Assembly (NCBI GenBank): GCA_934130375.1
Contig: CAKOXW010000001.1
Span: forward strand, 541,482-605,481
DNA: 64,000 nt
Direction of reading: 5' to 3'
DNA from: an uncultured Bacilli bacterium
GTDB lineage: Bacteria; Bacillota_I; Bacilli_A; RF39; UBA660
Below the pieces are notes generated by a model. That model was given only the letters and a program-made list of their open reading frames with translations, searched no databases and had not been told where the DNA came from. The position numbers were made by a program, and so were the translations under genes. This document shows, in pieces, positions 1 through 8,298 of this stretch; within the stretch, counting starts at the first letter, position 1, and each line of letters starts with the position of its first letter.

Positions 1-699
1 AAGGTTAGTCTTCTTAACTGGAGGAATTATAAACTTAACATGTTCTTTTCTTAACTCCTTCATTAAAATACTCTTATCCCAATTAGAGGTATATTTTTTA
101 ATACGATATAAACGCATCTTAATATTTTCAATATCAATACCATTTGAATTATCTTTATCAGATATTTCTCTCGAACCAATTTGAAGTTTAATATTGATTT
201 TTTCTAAACCAACTTGGGTATTACCTTTATATTCTAATAACTTAGTATTCTTACTTTCATAATCTTCAATTAATTGCTCTTTATTTCTAATAAATCTATT
301 TAATTTATCTAGTAATGTATAAATAACTCTATTCTCATATATATTATAAGTTTCAACATTATAAACCTCTAATAACTTAGAAGGTTGTACATCCTTAGTT
401 AAATCATCAATTTTCTCTATATATTGAGAATGAACAGCAAGATTCTTAATACTTTCAACTGAAGTTTTACGAACCTTTTCAATCTTATTAACATTTTCTT
501 CTCTAATTAATGTTAACTTAGGATTTCTAATTATATTATCTATATATGGACAAGCATTTTCAAGTAAATCAAGCCATTCTAGATTTAATAAATCACTAGA
601 TATTTCATTTCTATATCTCATATTAGATTCAATATTCTTATTGAATTCAACACAATCATCACTTGTCTTTTTATCAATTTCTCCATATAACTTGTCCAT
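1..699 (-). CDS. DUF2357-like protein, McrC-type partner (partial, 3' end outside window)
   Basis: The reading frame starts at ATG 699, after an AGGGTG ribosome site, and is open to the window edge, so only the first 233 codons are visible. A helical N-terminal region is followed by the segment VETYNIYENRVIYTLLDKL. This resembles the conserved helix of DUF2357 proteins, which are often McrC-like and carry a C-terminal PD-(D/E)XK fold; that part is not in the window. It lies 18 bases downstream of a McrB-like ATPase, so the two probably form a pair. The DUF2357 call is by eye and moderate; a nuclease function cannot be judged. No signal peptide is seen, so it is probably cytoplasmic. Confidence 0.5.
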   Translation of the reverse strand, partial: MDKLYGEIDKKTSDDCVEFNKNIESNMRYRNEISSDLLNLEWLDLLENACPYIDNIIRNPKLTLIREENVNKIEKVRKTSVESIKNLAVHSQYIEKIDDLTKDVQPSKLLEVYNVETYNIYENRVIYTLLDKLNRFIRNKEQLIEDYESKNTKLLEYKGNTQVGLEKINIKLQIGSREISDKDNSNGIDIENIKMRLYRIKKYTSNWDKSILMKELRKEHVKFIIPPVKKTNL

Positions 700-717
700 A
701 TATATTCACCCTTTATT

Positions 718-2265
718 CTATATTGATTTTTTAAGTCTTACTAAATATCCAATACATTCAACCATTATTCCATCCCCAAACTCTTTGTTTAAATATGCGA
801 TAAATGGATCAATTTCATCATATATTAACGCAGTATTTAATTGTTCAAACTTACGAAGTATCTTCTTAGCAACGAAGTAGTCAATACCTGCTTCTTCAGT
901 ACCTCCACACGCTACATAGATAGGTACGAATGTATTCATTTGTTTCATAATACGGTTACCAAATGAAATTCTAAAATGTTCAATAACATAATCATCCATT
1001 TTATTAACTTTATCTATATTCTTATCACTTATTGGATTACTATTAATAGTTTCATTAAATAAGTTTTCTAAGTAACTAGCATTTATATTCATAGGTTCTT
1101 GGTCTCTACATTCAAATGCTGGTGTTTTTTCATTTATATCAATTGGCATCGCACGGTCATATACTTTATCAGTTACCATAAATGTTGAGTCATCATTGTT
1201 AATTGTACCAATATACCATAAGTTTCCTGGTAATTTTAATTTACCTCTTACTAACTTCTTAGGATCATCTGGCCATTGGTTAGGAACAACATCAATAATC
1301 CACTCATCTTTAGAAGGCATTTCTAGAATTGATAATAATTCAGCAAAGTAATATTCAACACGTGCGATATTCATTTCATCTAGTATTATTGTGTGAACAT
1401 CATCATCAAATGTTGCTGTATAAAGTTCTTCTAAAACCTTAGTTTCACTAAACTTCTTAGTAAATTCATTGAAATAACCAAGCAACTCAGTTCTATCTCT
1501 CCATGATGGTTGAACTGACGCTACACAAGAATCACAATTAACAAATTTACCCCAAGCATACGCTAAGGAAGTTTTACCTGTACCAGATATACCTTGTAGT
1601 ATTACTAACTTACCACATGCTAATCCTGCAAAGAAAGGCCTTAGAATTGTTGGTGTATAGTATAAGTGTAATCTACTTGCTGCAAAACATTGAAAGTTAT
1701 CAATCAATTCTTTTAACGTAAAGTTATTCGCATAGTTCTTAGGTTTAAATCCTACCATACGCATATCAACTGCACATAACTTAGGAAATCTAACTTTCTC
1801 TAAATCAAGGTTAACTTCACCTTCAGGATTTTCTTCTTCACTATTTTCAGCATTAGTTTCTTCACTTTCTTCTTCACCTGGTTTTAATCCAAGTTGAGAA
1901 ACTTTCATAGCCATTATTTCATCTTTTTCTTTCATTAACTTAACTACTTGTTCATTTAAATCGGCAATCTCAGCAAGCAATTCTTCTTGATTTAATTTAT
2001 TTTTTCTTAACTTAATAGTCTTTCTAATAAAGAAATAAATAAGTAAACCAATTAAACCAACTATAATTAACAATATTATAATACTTATTGCAACAAATAC
2101 CCATTCCGCACCACCAAATGCTTCTTTATAACTATTTATTACAAGTCCATAATTTTTAAAATTAAATATCTTAACAATACCATTTACGATGCCCTTAAAC
2201 ATCATAACTATTCCATCAAAAAATATTGATATAAATTCATAAAAGAACCTTAAAAATGTATTCAT
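718..2265 (-). CDS. Membrane-anchored McrB-like AAA+ ATPase
   Basis: 515 residues. The N-terminus has an amphipathic start and one strong membrane segment at about residues 54-80. An acidic linker (about 130-155) follows, then an AAA+ module. Walker A is GISGTGKTS at 225-233 and Walker B is TIILDEMN near 292-299. A sensor-like GTINNDDST and a VYDRAMPI arginine region resemble the GTMNTADRS...DPALRRRF stretch of McrB. The motif SWRDRTELLGYF also matches the McrB/dynein-like group. It begins 3 bases after the stop of the SipW-fusion gene and precedes the DUF2357-like gene. Typical McrB restriction ATPases are soluble, so the membrane anchor and surface-protein context argue for a role at the membrane. 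Family call firm, role inferred. Confidence 0.75.
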   Translation of the reverse strand: MNTFLRFFYEFISIFFDGIVMMFKGIVNGIVKIFNFKNYGLVINSYKEAFGGAEWVFVAISIIILLIIVGLIGLLIYFFIRKTIKLRKNKLNQEELLAEIADLNEQVVKLMKEKDEIMAMKVSQLGLKPGEEESEETNAENSEEENPEGEVNLDLEKVRFPKLCAVDMRMVGFKPKNYANNFTLKELIDNFQCFAASRLHLYYTPTILRPFFAGLACGKLVILQGISGTGKTSLAYAWGKFVNCDSCVASVQPSWRDRTELLGYFNEFTKKFSETKVLEELYTATFDDDVHTIILDEMNIARVEYYFAELLSILEMPSKDEWIIDVVPNQWPDDPKKLVRGKLKLPGNLWYIGTINNDDSTFMVTDKVYDRAMPIDINEKTPAFECRDQEPMNINASYLENLFNETINSNPISDKNIDKVNKMDDYVIEHFRISFGNRIMKQMNTFVPIYVACGGTEEAGIDYFVAKKILRKFEQLNTALIYDEIDPFIAYLNKEFGDGIMVECIGYLVRLKKSI

Positions 2266-2268
2266 AAA

Positions 2269-4377
2269 CTACTCACTCCCATCTACTTTATTAAGAATAT
2301 CATCATATATAAATCTACTATAAATTTCTTCAGGTATAAATGCGAATACTTTTTTTACATTTATACTATCTTTATCAATAAATATATTATTAGCAATATA
2401 TAAATTACCATAGTCTTCATATAAAATCTTAACTTCACTATCATACACAATAGAGAAATTATAACCCTCTTTTGTAAATTCTTTTATATAATCTCTATTA
2501 TCTAAGAAATCTTTTATAGACACTAAAACACTTACATGGCTCTTAGCATAATCATCATTTAAAGATTTAATAAATCTTTCACATTTCTTTTCCTTATCGT
2601 ATAAACTACTTGGAAAATATATAACATATTTCTTATCATAATCAGCATTAAGCATATCAAGTACTAATTGTTTTAGTAAAAGTGCAATAGTAACACTTAT
2701 CTTATCTTCAGCAATGATACCCTCTTTATAAGTCTTATTAATTATATAACTACTATACATTTTATCAAAATCAATATTTTGTAATAACTTTACACCAAAA
2801 GTATTTTTTAAATCATTAATTCTACTAATTTTTAAACCAAATTCATCACTACTTAAACTATCTAATATATAGAATATAGTATCATCATATTTCTTCTTAA
2901 TCTTAAGAATGCTATTAACTAAATACTTAATGTTACTATTATCTATTTCATCATCTCTATAATAATTATTTAATGTTTTAAAATATAGTTCTTGTTTTCT
3001 CTTATTATCAGCTCTAGAATTATATATTTGTTCAAAATTAGCAACAGTCATAAATAACCTAATATATTTTTCTATCTTATCAGAATATTTATTATCACTA
3101 CCCTTGTATTCAGAAATCATCTTACTACCAAGTTTCTTAATAGTATTTTCAACTCTTGATACAAATCTAGGATTACTAAACTCATTGGCCTCATAAATAT
3201 TGTAATATCTAACATTTATATATGCCTTAAAGAATTCATTCTTAATAGTTATTTCATTAACTAAATCTCTATCTTCACCCTCTAATATTACAAGTATATC
3301 TTTAAATTCTTCAACTTTAATAGACATAACCTTATCAATAATATTCTTAGCCTTTTTAGTATCATTAATTAATTCTAACTTAACATCACTATCTTCTTTT
3401 TTCTCTTCTACAACTATTTCTTTCTTAGGTTCAGCTTTTACCTCTTCAACCTCTGGTTTTTCTATAACTACATTTTTAATATTATCTTTATTAAACTCAT
3501 CTTTATCAACAAATACAAACCTATACATTGCAGTCTTAGATAAATCATCTTCTCTACTAACTTCATTATTAGTAACTTCTTCTTTAGAATTATTATTAAT
3601 ACTATCAGTAGATTTAATATCATCCTTTTTATCAGTAATAGTTTCAATATTATCACTTTCTTTATGAATACTATTATCTACTGCACTATTTAACATTTCT
3701 TCTCTTGAAAAAGATATATCATTATCCTTCTTAGTATCAATCTTAGGTAATTCATTAATAACCGGTTTTAAAGATTTCTTACTATTAACAATTTCTTTAA
3801 TTTTATCAATCAACTTCATTAAAACATCTTTCATATTCAATACCACTTTATTTACACTTTCTTTAGTTTTAGCATTATTCTTATTTTTAAATGTCCAGTT
3901 AAGAACAAATAAAACAATTATTACTGCAATTAATACAACTGGATTAAACAATGTCTTTCTAATTATTCCAAGCCTTGGAAGTATCTTACTAACAGTACCA
4001 ACTATTTCCTCACTATCAATTGGGTCATCCTTAGCACTATTCGCATCCCCCATAGTAACATAAGTACTTCCGTATATTTCAATAACTCTATGAGTAATGA
4101 AATTACCATTAGATTCATAAGTAACAATATCATTTAATTTAGGCTTCTTAGATAAATCAACTATTATCCAATCACCTGCTTCAATTGTACCCGACATGCT
4201 TCCAGTTTGAACTTCGAAAATGGAATATCCAAAGAAATTAGCATAATCATTTTTAAACACTTTTGTTTGAATACTAATATACAATGAGATTAATAAAACT
4301 ATTCCGAAAACGAATATCAATATGTCTAAAACATAGTTAATTATTTTCTCAATAACACTCTCTTTCTGATTATTCAT
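2269..4377 (-). CDS. SipW-type signal peptidase I fused to a large cytoplasmic domain
   Basis: The start is taken at ATG 4377, after AAAGGG-TAATT; an upstream ATG at 4392 lacks a comparable site. Residues 1-170, numbered from 4392, form a complete S26 signal peptidase of the SipW/archaeal kind: membrane helix about 20-45, Ser65 in QTGSMSG, His101 in ITHRV, MGDAN at 114-118, and a second helix about 150-167. This would release SipW-dependent precursors outside the membrane. About 540 further residues follow: a low-complexity Lys/Glu/Asp/Asn linker and then a helical domain I do not recognise. The two-helix topology places this tail in the cytoplasm. SipW proteins are normally under 200 residues. 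It is the only complete SipW in the fibre locus. Confidence 0.8.
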   Translation of the reverse strand: MNNQKESVIEKIINYVLDILIFVFGIVLLISLYISIQTKVFKNDYANFFGYSIFEVQTGSMSGTIEAGDWIIVDLSKKPKLNDIVTYESNGNFITHRVIEIYGSTYVTMGDANSAKDDPIDSEEIVGTVSKILPRLGIIRKTLFNPVVLIAVIIVLFVLNWTFKNKNNAKTKESVNKVVLNMKDVLMKLIDKIKEIVNSKKSLKPVINELPKIDTKKDNDISFSREEMLNSAVDNSIHKESDNIETITDKKDDIKSTDSINNNSKEEVTNNEVSREDDLSKTAMYRFVFVDKDEFNKDNIKNVVIEKPEVEEVKAEPKKEIVVEEKKEDSDVKLELINDTKKAKNIIDKVMSIKVEEFKDILVILEGEDRDLVNEITIKNEFFKAYINVRYYNIYEANEFSNPRFVSRVENTIKKLGSKMISEYKGSDNKYSDKIEKYIRLFMTVANFEQIYNSRADNKRKQELYFKTLNNYYRDDEIDNSNIKYLVNSILKIKKKYDDTIFYILDSLSSDEFGLKISRINDLKNTFGVKLLQNIDFDKMYSSYIINKTYKEGIIAEDKISVTIALLLKQLVLDMLNADYDKKYVIYFPSSLYDKEKKCERFIKSLNDDYAKSHVSVLVSIKDFLDNRDYIKEFTKEGYNFSIVYDSEVKILYEDYGNLYIANNIFIDKDSINVKKVFAFIPEEIYSRFIYDDILNKVDGSE

Positions 4378-4479
4378 AATTACCCTTTCCATTCTCTTTA
4401 CACTATTATCTAGCCTAAATAAATTTTAACACATTTACAAAATATTTACAATAAATTTATAAAAAAAATATAAAGAAAA

Positions 4480-4501
4480 AGAAGACAATTTTATGTCTTC
4501 T
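4480..4501 (-). terminator. Intrinsic terminator after the 4518-6047 gene
   Basis: AGAAGACA (4480-4487) pairs with TGTCTTCT (4494-4501). On the minus strand the stem is followed by a T-rich run. It separates the fibre gene from the SipW-fusion/AAA operon. Confidence 0.75.
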
Positions 4502-4517
4502 TTTAAGTCAAATAATA

Positions 4518-6047
4518 TTAATTACCAGACCACTTGTTTGTATCAGCATTAGCCTTACATGCAGCTTCAGTAACACGGCAAGTAGTACCATCCCATTCAC
4601 CAGTTACACCATCACATGCTTCTTTATTAGCAAATGCATTAGTACCAGCTTCATTGTAGCAAATACCAGTTAATGCTGCAGTAGTTGAATAAGTTCCACC
4701 TATAGCATCACAGTATGCTTTAGTGTGTCCAGAACATGTTCCATCAGTTTCACCTTCACCAGTTGCTGTCCATGTACCATTTGCAGCTGTACATGCAGTC
4801 TTAGTTGTAGGAACTGTTCCTCCTTCACATTTTTCGAAATATGTACCTTCATAATCAATATCTTCTGGTTCCATTCTTTCTTTAGTGAATCCAAAGTTAA
4901 CTGAAATCATCTTACCAATTGAAGCAAAGTCATAGTTATCTATATCTTGTCCTTCAATGTAAATATAAACTCTTACTTTAGTTATACTATTAGGCGCTAA
5001 AGACATGAATTCAGGACGATCAACACCTTTTAAATTCTTTTCAGTATCAGTGAAATAATCGAATTCTTTTATAAATTGTGTTTCACCTTCTGTTGACTTA
5101 GTATATGTATTGTATTTTGCACCATCATATACATCAACATTGTCTTCTGCTTTAATTTCTTTAGCAACAGCGTATGTTGGAGCATATTGTCCATCAACTA
5201 CACCACTACAAGCAGTGTCTGCATTAAATGATTCAATCTTAGTTACATCTGTACCTTCAGCTTTTCTTGTCTTACAAGAAGTTTCATACCAATTAATTGC
5301 ATTTTTAACATGCGCTAAATCATTTGGTTCCCAAATTGTAGCATTTCTACAAATACCTGTAACAGCTTTACTTTCATCTGTTTCAGTATCTGCATTACCA
5401 GTACAATTAATACCTGTAATTAAAGTCTTATCAGTAGAAGTACCAATAACACGACCAATTTGAGCAAATGCAACTCTTACTGAGTTTTCAATACCTGTGC
5501 CAGCAACACCAGCAGCAGCAACTCCTACTTTTGAGTTAGTAGTTAAGTAAACAGCTTCTTCATTTTTTTGATCCATTTCAATATAATATTTTGAACCAGT
5601 AAAGTTCTTAATGAATAAATCAAATGCTACATAACCTTTAACTTCTTTAGCACCAGTATTTTGAACTGGATAAGCCATAAGTCTATAACCACCAGGTGTA
5701 GTAGTCATACTTGATTTTTCATATAGTTTCATTCTTGATGAAGTATTATCCATATCACCAATTGTTGAAACTGGAATTAATTTTTCCCAACTATTAGTAT
5801 TACCTGCATATGCAGCAGTATTATAGTTATCACCATTAATTGTCAAAGTATCAGTCCAATTTTCACCATCAATTGATAGAAGTAAACTCTTAGTTGAAGC
5901 AATATTAACTTCAAATGCAGATACATTAACAGTTCTCATACCTATAAACCATGCATATGTTGATACAGTTAATATAATAGCTGTAAAAGCACATAATAAT
6001 ACAAGATTCTTTTTTCTTCTATTATTCTTTTTGCCTGATTTTTGCAT
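4518..6047 (-). CDS. SipW-dependent secreted fibre-type protein with Cys-rich C-terminus
   Basis: 509 residues, with start ATG 6047 after AAAGAGGTATTTT. A basic N-terminus precedes a hydrophobic segment ending in STYAWF, the hallmark of SipW-dependent signal regions, followed by GMRTVNVSAFEV. The body is close to the 14964-16322 protein: both have GICR-ATIWEPND, an NAINWY-TSCK stretch, DYFTDTEKNLKG, and YIEGQDIDNYDFA near the end. The last 100 residues hold several Cys modules of the type C-GGT-PTT---C-AA-GTW. A strong promoter lies about 150 bases upstream and a terminator downstream, so it can be expressed alone. Probably a matrix or fibre subunit processed by the neighbouring SipW and cross-linked by disulfides; the function is inferred. 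Confidence 0.7.
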   Translation of the reverse strand: MQKSGKKNNRRKKNLVLLCAFTAIILTVSTYAWFIGMRTVNVSAFEVNIASTKSLLLSIDGENWTDTLTINGDNYNTAAYAGNTNSWEKLIPVSTIGDMDNTSSRMKLYEKSSMTTTPGGYRLMAYPVQNTGAKEVKGYVAFDLFIKNFTGSKYYIEMDQKNEEAVYLTTNSKVGVAAAGVAGTGIENSVRVAFAQIGRVIGTSTDKTLITGINCTGNADTETDESKAVTGICRNATIWEPNDLAHVKNAINWYETSCKTRKAEGTDVTKIESFNADTACSGVVDGQYAPTYAVAKEIKAEDNVDVYDGAKYNTYTKSTEGETQFIKEFDYFTDTEKNLKGVDRPEFMSLAPNSITKVRVYIYIEGQDIDNYDFASIGKMISVNFGFTKERMEPEDIDYEGTYFEKCEGGTVPTTKTACTAANGTWTATGEGETDGTCSGHTKAYCDAIGGTYSTTAALTGICYNEAGTNAFANKEACDGVTGEWDGTTCRVTEAACKANADTNKWSGN

Positions 6048-6193
6048 AAAATACCTCTTTCCTTAATTTTAAATATTTTTTCATATTTTTCATACGAAAA
6101 TTAATATAATAAAATTTAGAAACATACTCCTGAACACATACTGGGCATTGTTAATATGCTCATTACATACCCTCTATTATTTATTACACTTTT

Positions 6194-6221
6194 ATTTTAT
6201 CATAAGTAAAAAATAAGTCAA
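6194..6221 (-). promoter_or_regulatory. Sigma-70-type promoter for the 4518-6047 gene
   Basis: On the minus strand TTGACT (6221-6216) and TAAAAT (6199-6194) are spaced by 16 bases. The surrounding bases, including TGATAAAATA before the start site, closely match the promoter at 17101-17128. The untranslated leader is about 140 bases. Confidence 0.65.
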
Positions 6222-6259
6222 TATGGCTAGAAGAAAAAGATAAAATTTTGTCGAAAAAA

Positions 6260-6280
6260 AAGATAATCAAATGTTATCTT
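6260..6280 (-). terminator. Intrinsic terminator overlapping the stop codon of the 6279-6800 gene
   Basis: AAGATAA (6260-6266) pairs with TTATCTT (6274-6280). On the minus strand a run of eight T follows. It closes the adhesin/TasA-like operon. Confidence 0.75.
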
Positions 6281-6800
6281 AATTTTCACTTCCATATTTA
6301 AATTCAATAACTAAAGCATATATTTCATATACAAATATTAAGAAACTTGGCACTAAAATAATGAATAAAAATCCCATTCTAGATTCTACAACTGATAGAA
6401 AATTTCCAACCCCACTATATACTTTAGTTGGAGTACCTGCAATAAACTTAATATCATATACACTTCCATTTTCAAAACCTAGCTCTTTTTCATTTTCATA
6501 TATTTTATTTAGTTTCCCAATTTCTATATCAACATTTTTATCGACTACTTTATATATAAATAATTCATCGCCTTTATTATACTTATCAATTCTTTTACTC
6601 TCAACAACTACTAAATCACCTTTTTTATAATTAGCAGATGTATCCTCTTTTACTAATATTAAACTAGTATTACCAAATTGAGACACTCCATAGTCATTAT
6701 AATTTATAAGCAATATAGCCATTATTATTGCAAAAATAAAGAATACTGATACAAATAAACCTACAACAATCTTTTTTATAATTTTAAATACTTCTTTCAT
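6279..6800 (-). CDS. Signal-peptidase-like membrane protein lacking the catalytic His
   Basis: The start ATG 6800 is set by a perfect GGAGGAAAT site; the longer frame to 6833 has none. About 173 residues: a membrane helix near 10-35, a short extracytoplasmic part, and a second helix near the C-terminus. The order of elements follows SipW (TSL then KKGDLVVVE then a beta strand), but the strand that carries ITHRV in active enzymes reads FIYKVVD here, so the general-base His is missing. The GS-M motif is replaced by NTSL. It is therefore probably an inactive relative, perhaps a scaffold or regulator of the true SipW. It is the last gene of the operon with the adhesin and small TasA-like proteins. 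Confidence 0.55.
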   Translation of the reverse strand: MKEVFKIIKKIVVGLFVSVFFIFAIIMAILLINYNDYGVSQFGNTSLILVKEDTSANYKKGDLVVVESKRIDKYNKGDELFIYKVVDKNVDIEIGKLNKIYENEKELGFENGSVYDIKFIAGTPTKVYSGVGNFLSVVESRMGFLFIILVPSFLIFVYEIYALVIEFKYGSEN

Positions 6801-6859
6801 ATTTCCTCCTACATTAATACTAACACAAAACAAAACTCAATACAATACATTAAATGACA

Positions 6860-7726
6860 TTAGCAATCAGTATCTACAATAGTAAAACTAGATGCATCAT
6901 AAGTTGCATTATTTTTCTTATAAAACTTATAATTAGCACTACTACTAGAATTAATACTTATAGTAAGACTATCTATATAATTATCACTATTTTTAGTATA
7001 ACTCTTAGCAGTATTATATTCATTAACTAATAAATTATTAGGATCAAATGATACAACTACACACTTAGTAGTATCAGAATTATTTCTTAAATTTAAAATA
7101 CCATACTCACTATAATCTTTATACTTAATATCAATATCAGTAGTAGTTTTTACTTTATTTAATATAAACTTACCAACTAATGTCTTCTTATAAGGACTAA
7201 TACTACTAATCTCTAAATTAACATTTACCCTACTAATATCATCACCAACTATATCAAAATACATCTCTTCAGACACTACCTTGTTATTCCAAGTATAGCC
7301 ATTACTACTACACTCCTCATACGTAAATGTAGAGGTATCTACCCCATCAGACGTATTATTTTCACATACAGCATTAAGTTTTAAAACACTATCTACTTCA
7401 TTTTTACCAGTTCCATTTAAATTACAAGTAGCATTTGCATTATTAGTAGTACATTTAACTTTATAATTAATATCATAATCAGTTACAATGCTTTCATTTA
7501 TGTTATTCTTAATATTAAAATATACAGAACTACCATCCCAATAATTATTAACAGTTTGCTTAGTATTAACATCTAAGTAATCACTTGTAAAATAAAATCC
7601 TTTTGATTGTAAGTAATAATTATGTGCCTCTTTATATACATATTTTGCGTATGTAGTACCAAAGTACACTACCATTAATGCTAAGGTAGATAAAAATATA
7701 ATTATTAAATATTTCCTATGTTTCAT
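6860..7726 (-). CDS. SipW-type secreted protein, minor fibre component
   Basis: 288 residues. The N-terminus MKHRKYLIII and a hydrophobic core end in TTYAKY, a SipW-type signal region. The rest looks extracellular and beta-rich, with many Asn, Ser and Thr. It includes a CENN...EECSSNGYTWNN stretch resembling the Cys modules at the ends of the two large fibre proteins, and a final Cys. It starts 9 bases after the stop of the 7736-8287 gene and is probably cotranscribed with it. No enzyme motif is seen. A structural or capping subunit is the best guess. Confidence 0.55.
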   Translation of the reverse strand: MKHRKYLIIIFLSTLALMVVYFGTTYAKYVYKEAHNYYLQSKGFYFTSDYLDVNTKQTVNNYWDGSSVYFNIKNNINESIVTDYDINYKVKCTTNNANATCNLNGTGKNEVDSVLKLNAVCENNTSDGVDTSTFTYEECSSNGYTWNNKVVSEEMYFDIVGDDISRVNVNLEISSISPYKKTLVGKFILNKVKTTTDIDIKYKDYSEYGILNLRNNSDTTKCVVVSFDPNNLLVNEYNTAKSYTKNSDNYIDSLTISINSSSSANYKFYKKNNATYDASSFTIVDTDC

Positions 7727-7735
7727 CTTATCTAC

Positions 7736-8287
7736 CTACTTTCCTGTTTTTTGCCAACTCTTAATTTCAATGTTTATGTAATCTACTATATTAGAATAAA
7801 TATCACTATCATAACCATCTTCAAACTTAACATCTAATCTATAATTATCAACACCAAGGTTGGAATGTCCAAGTGTTTTGATATCACTTTCACATACTAG
7901 TTCGTTAGATGCATTTCTAATAGCAGTTTCATCACATGAAATAACAAGGTTATCACCATTATCAGTTACTTCATATAATTTTATATCAAGTGGTGCGAAA
8001 TGATATGTTTTTAATAATAATTTATATTCAATTGTAACATTACTAGTATTAATATCATCATTATTACTAATACTAAAAGGATATTTCTTTAATTCATTTG
8101 GTACAAGATCTATAAGTGGAATACTAAGTGTATCTAATCCCTTTTGATCAAATATAAATTTAGCAACATTTTTAGCTTCACCTTCTAAAGAAGTTTTTGA
8201 ATGAAAAATAGAATATGTAATTCCAACACCAAAAACTAAGAATAATAAAAGATAAGCAACAATAAGAATTTTATATCTATTTTTCAT
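7736..8287 (-). CDS. TasA/CalY-like small secreted protein
   Basis: 183 residues, with a GAAAGGAGT ribosome site before ATG 8287. The signal region ends VGITYSIFHSKTS. It is followed by the TasA/camelysin-like arrangement in which a LVPNELKKYPFSISNN segment precedes NTSNVTIEYKLLL. In that family the SipW peptidase removes the leader and the mature protein forms fibres or matrix. Eleven bases separate it from the large adhesin gene upstream, so the two are cotranscribed. The family assignment rests on the pattern, not on strong identity. Confidence 0.55.
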   Translation of the reverse strand: MKNRYKILIVAYLLLFLVFGVGITYSIFHSKTSLEGEAKNVAKFIFDQKGLDTLSIPLIDLVPNELKKYPFSISNNDDINTSNVTIEYKLLLKTYHFAPLDIKLYEVTDNGDNLVISCDETAIRNASNELVCESDIKTLGHSNLGVDNYRLDVKFEDGYDSDIYSNIVDYINIEIKSWQKTGK

Positions 8288-8298
8288 TTTACTCCTTT

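Noticed and set aside
718..2265. Classical McrBC restriction system
   Set aside because: The ATPase has a membrane anchor, no N-terminal modified-base-binding domain is seen, and the visible partner is cut by the window edge, so restriction cannot be claimed.
5110..5463. Plus-strand open frame opposite the fibre gene
   Set aside because: No ribosome site, codon content mirrors the antisense Thr/Ala/Asn-rich gene, and it lies fully inside a well-supported coding region.
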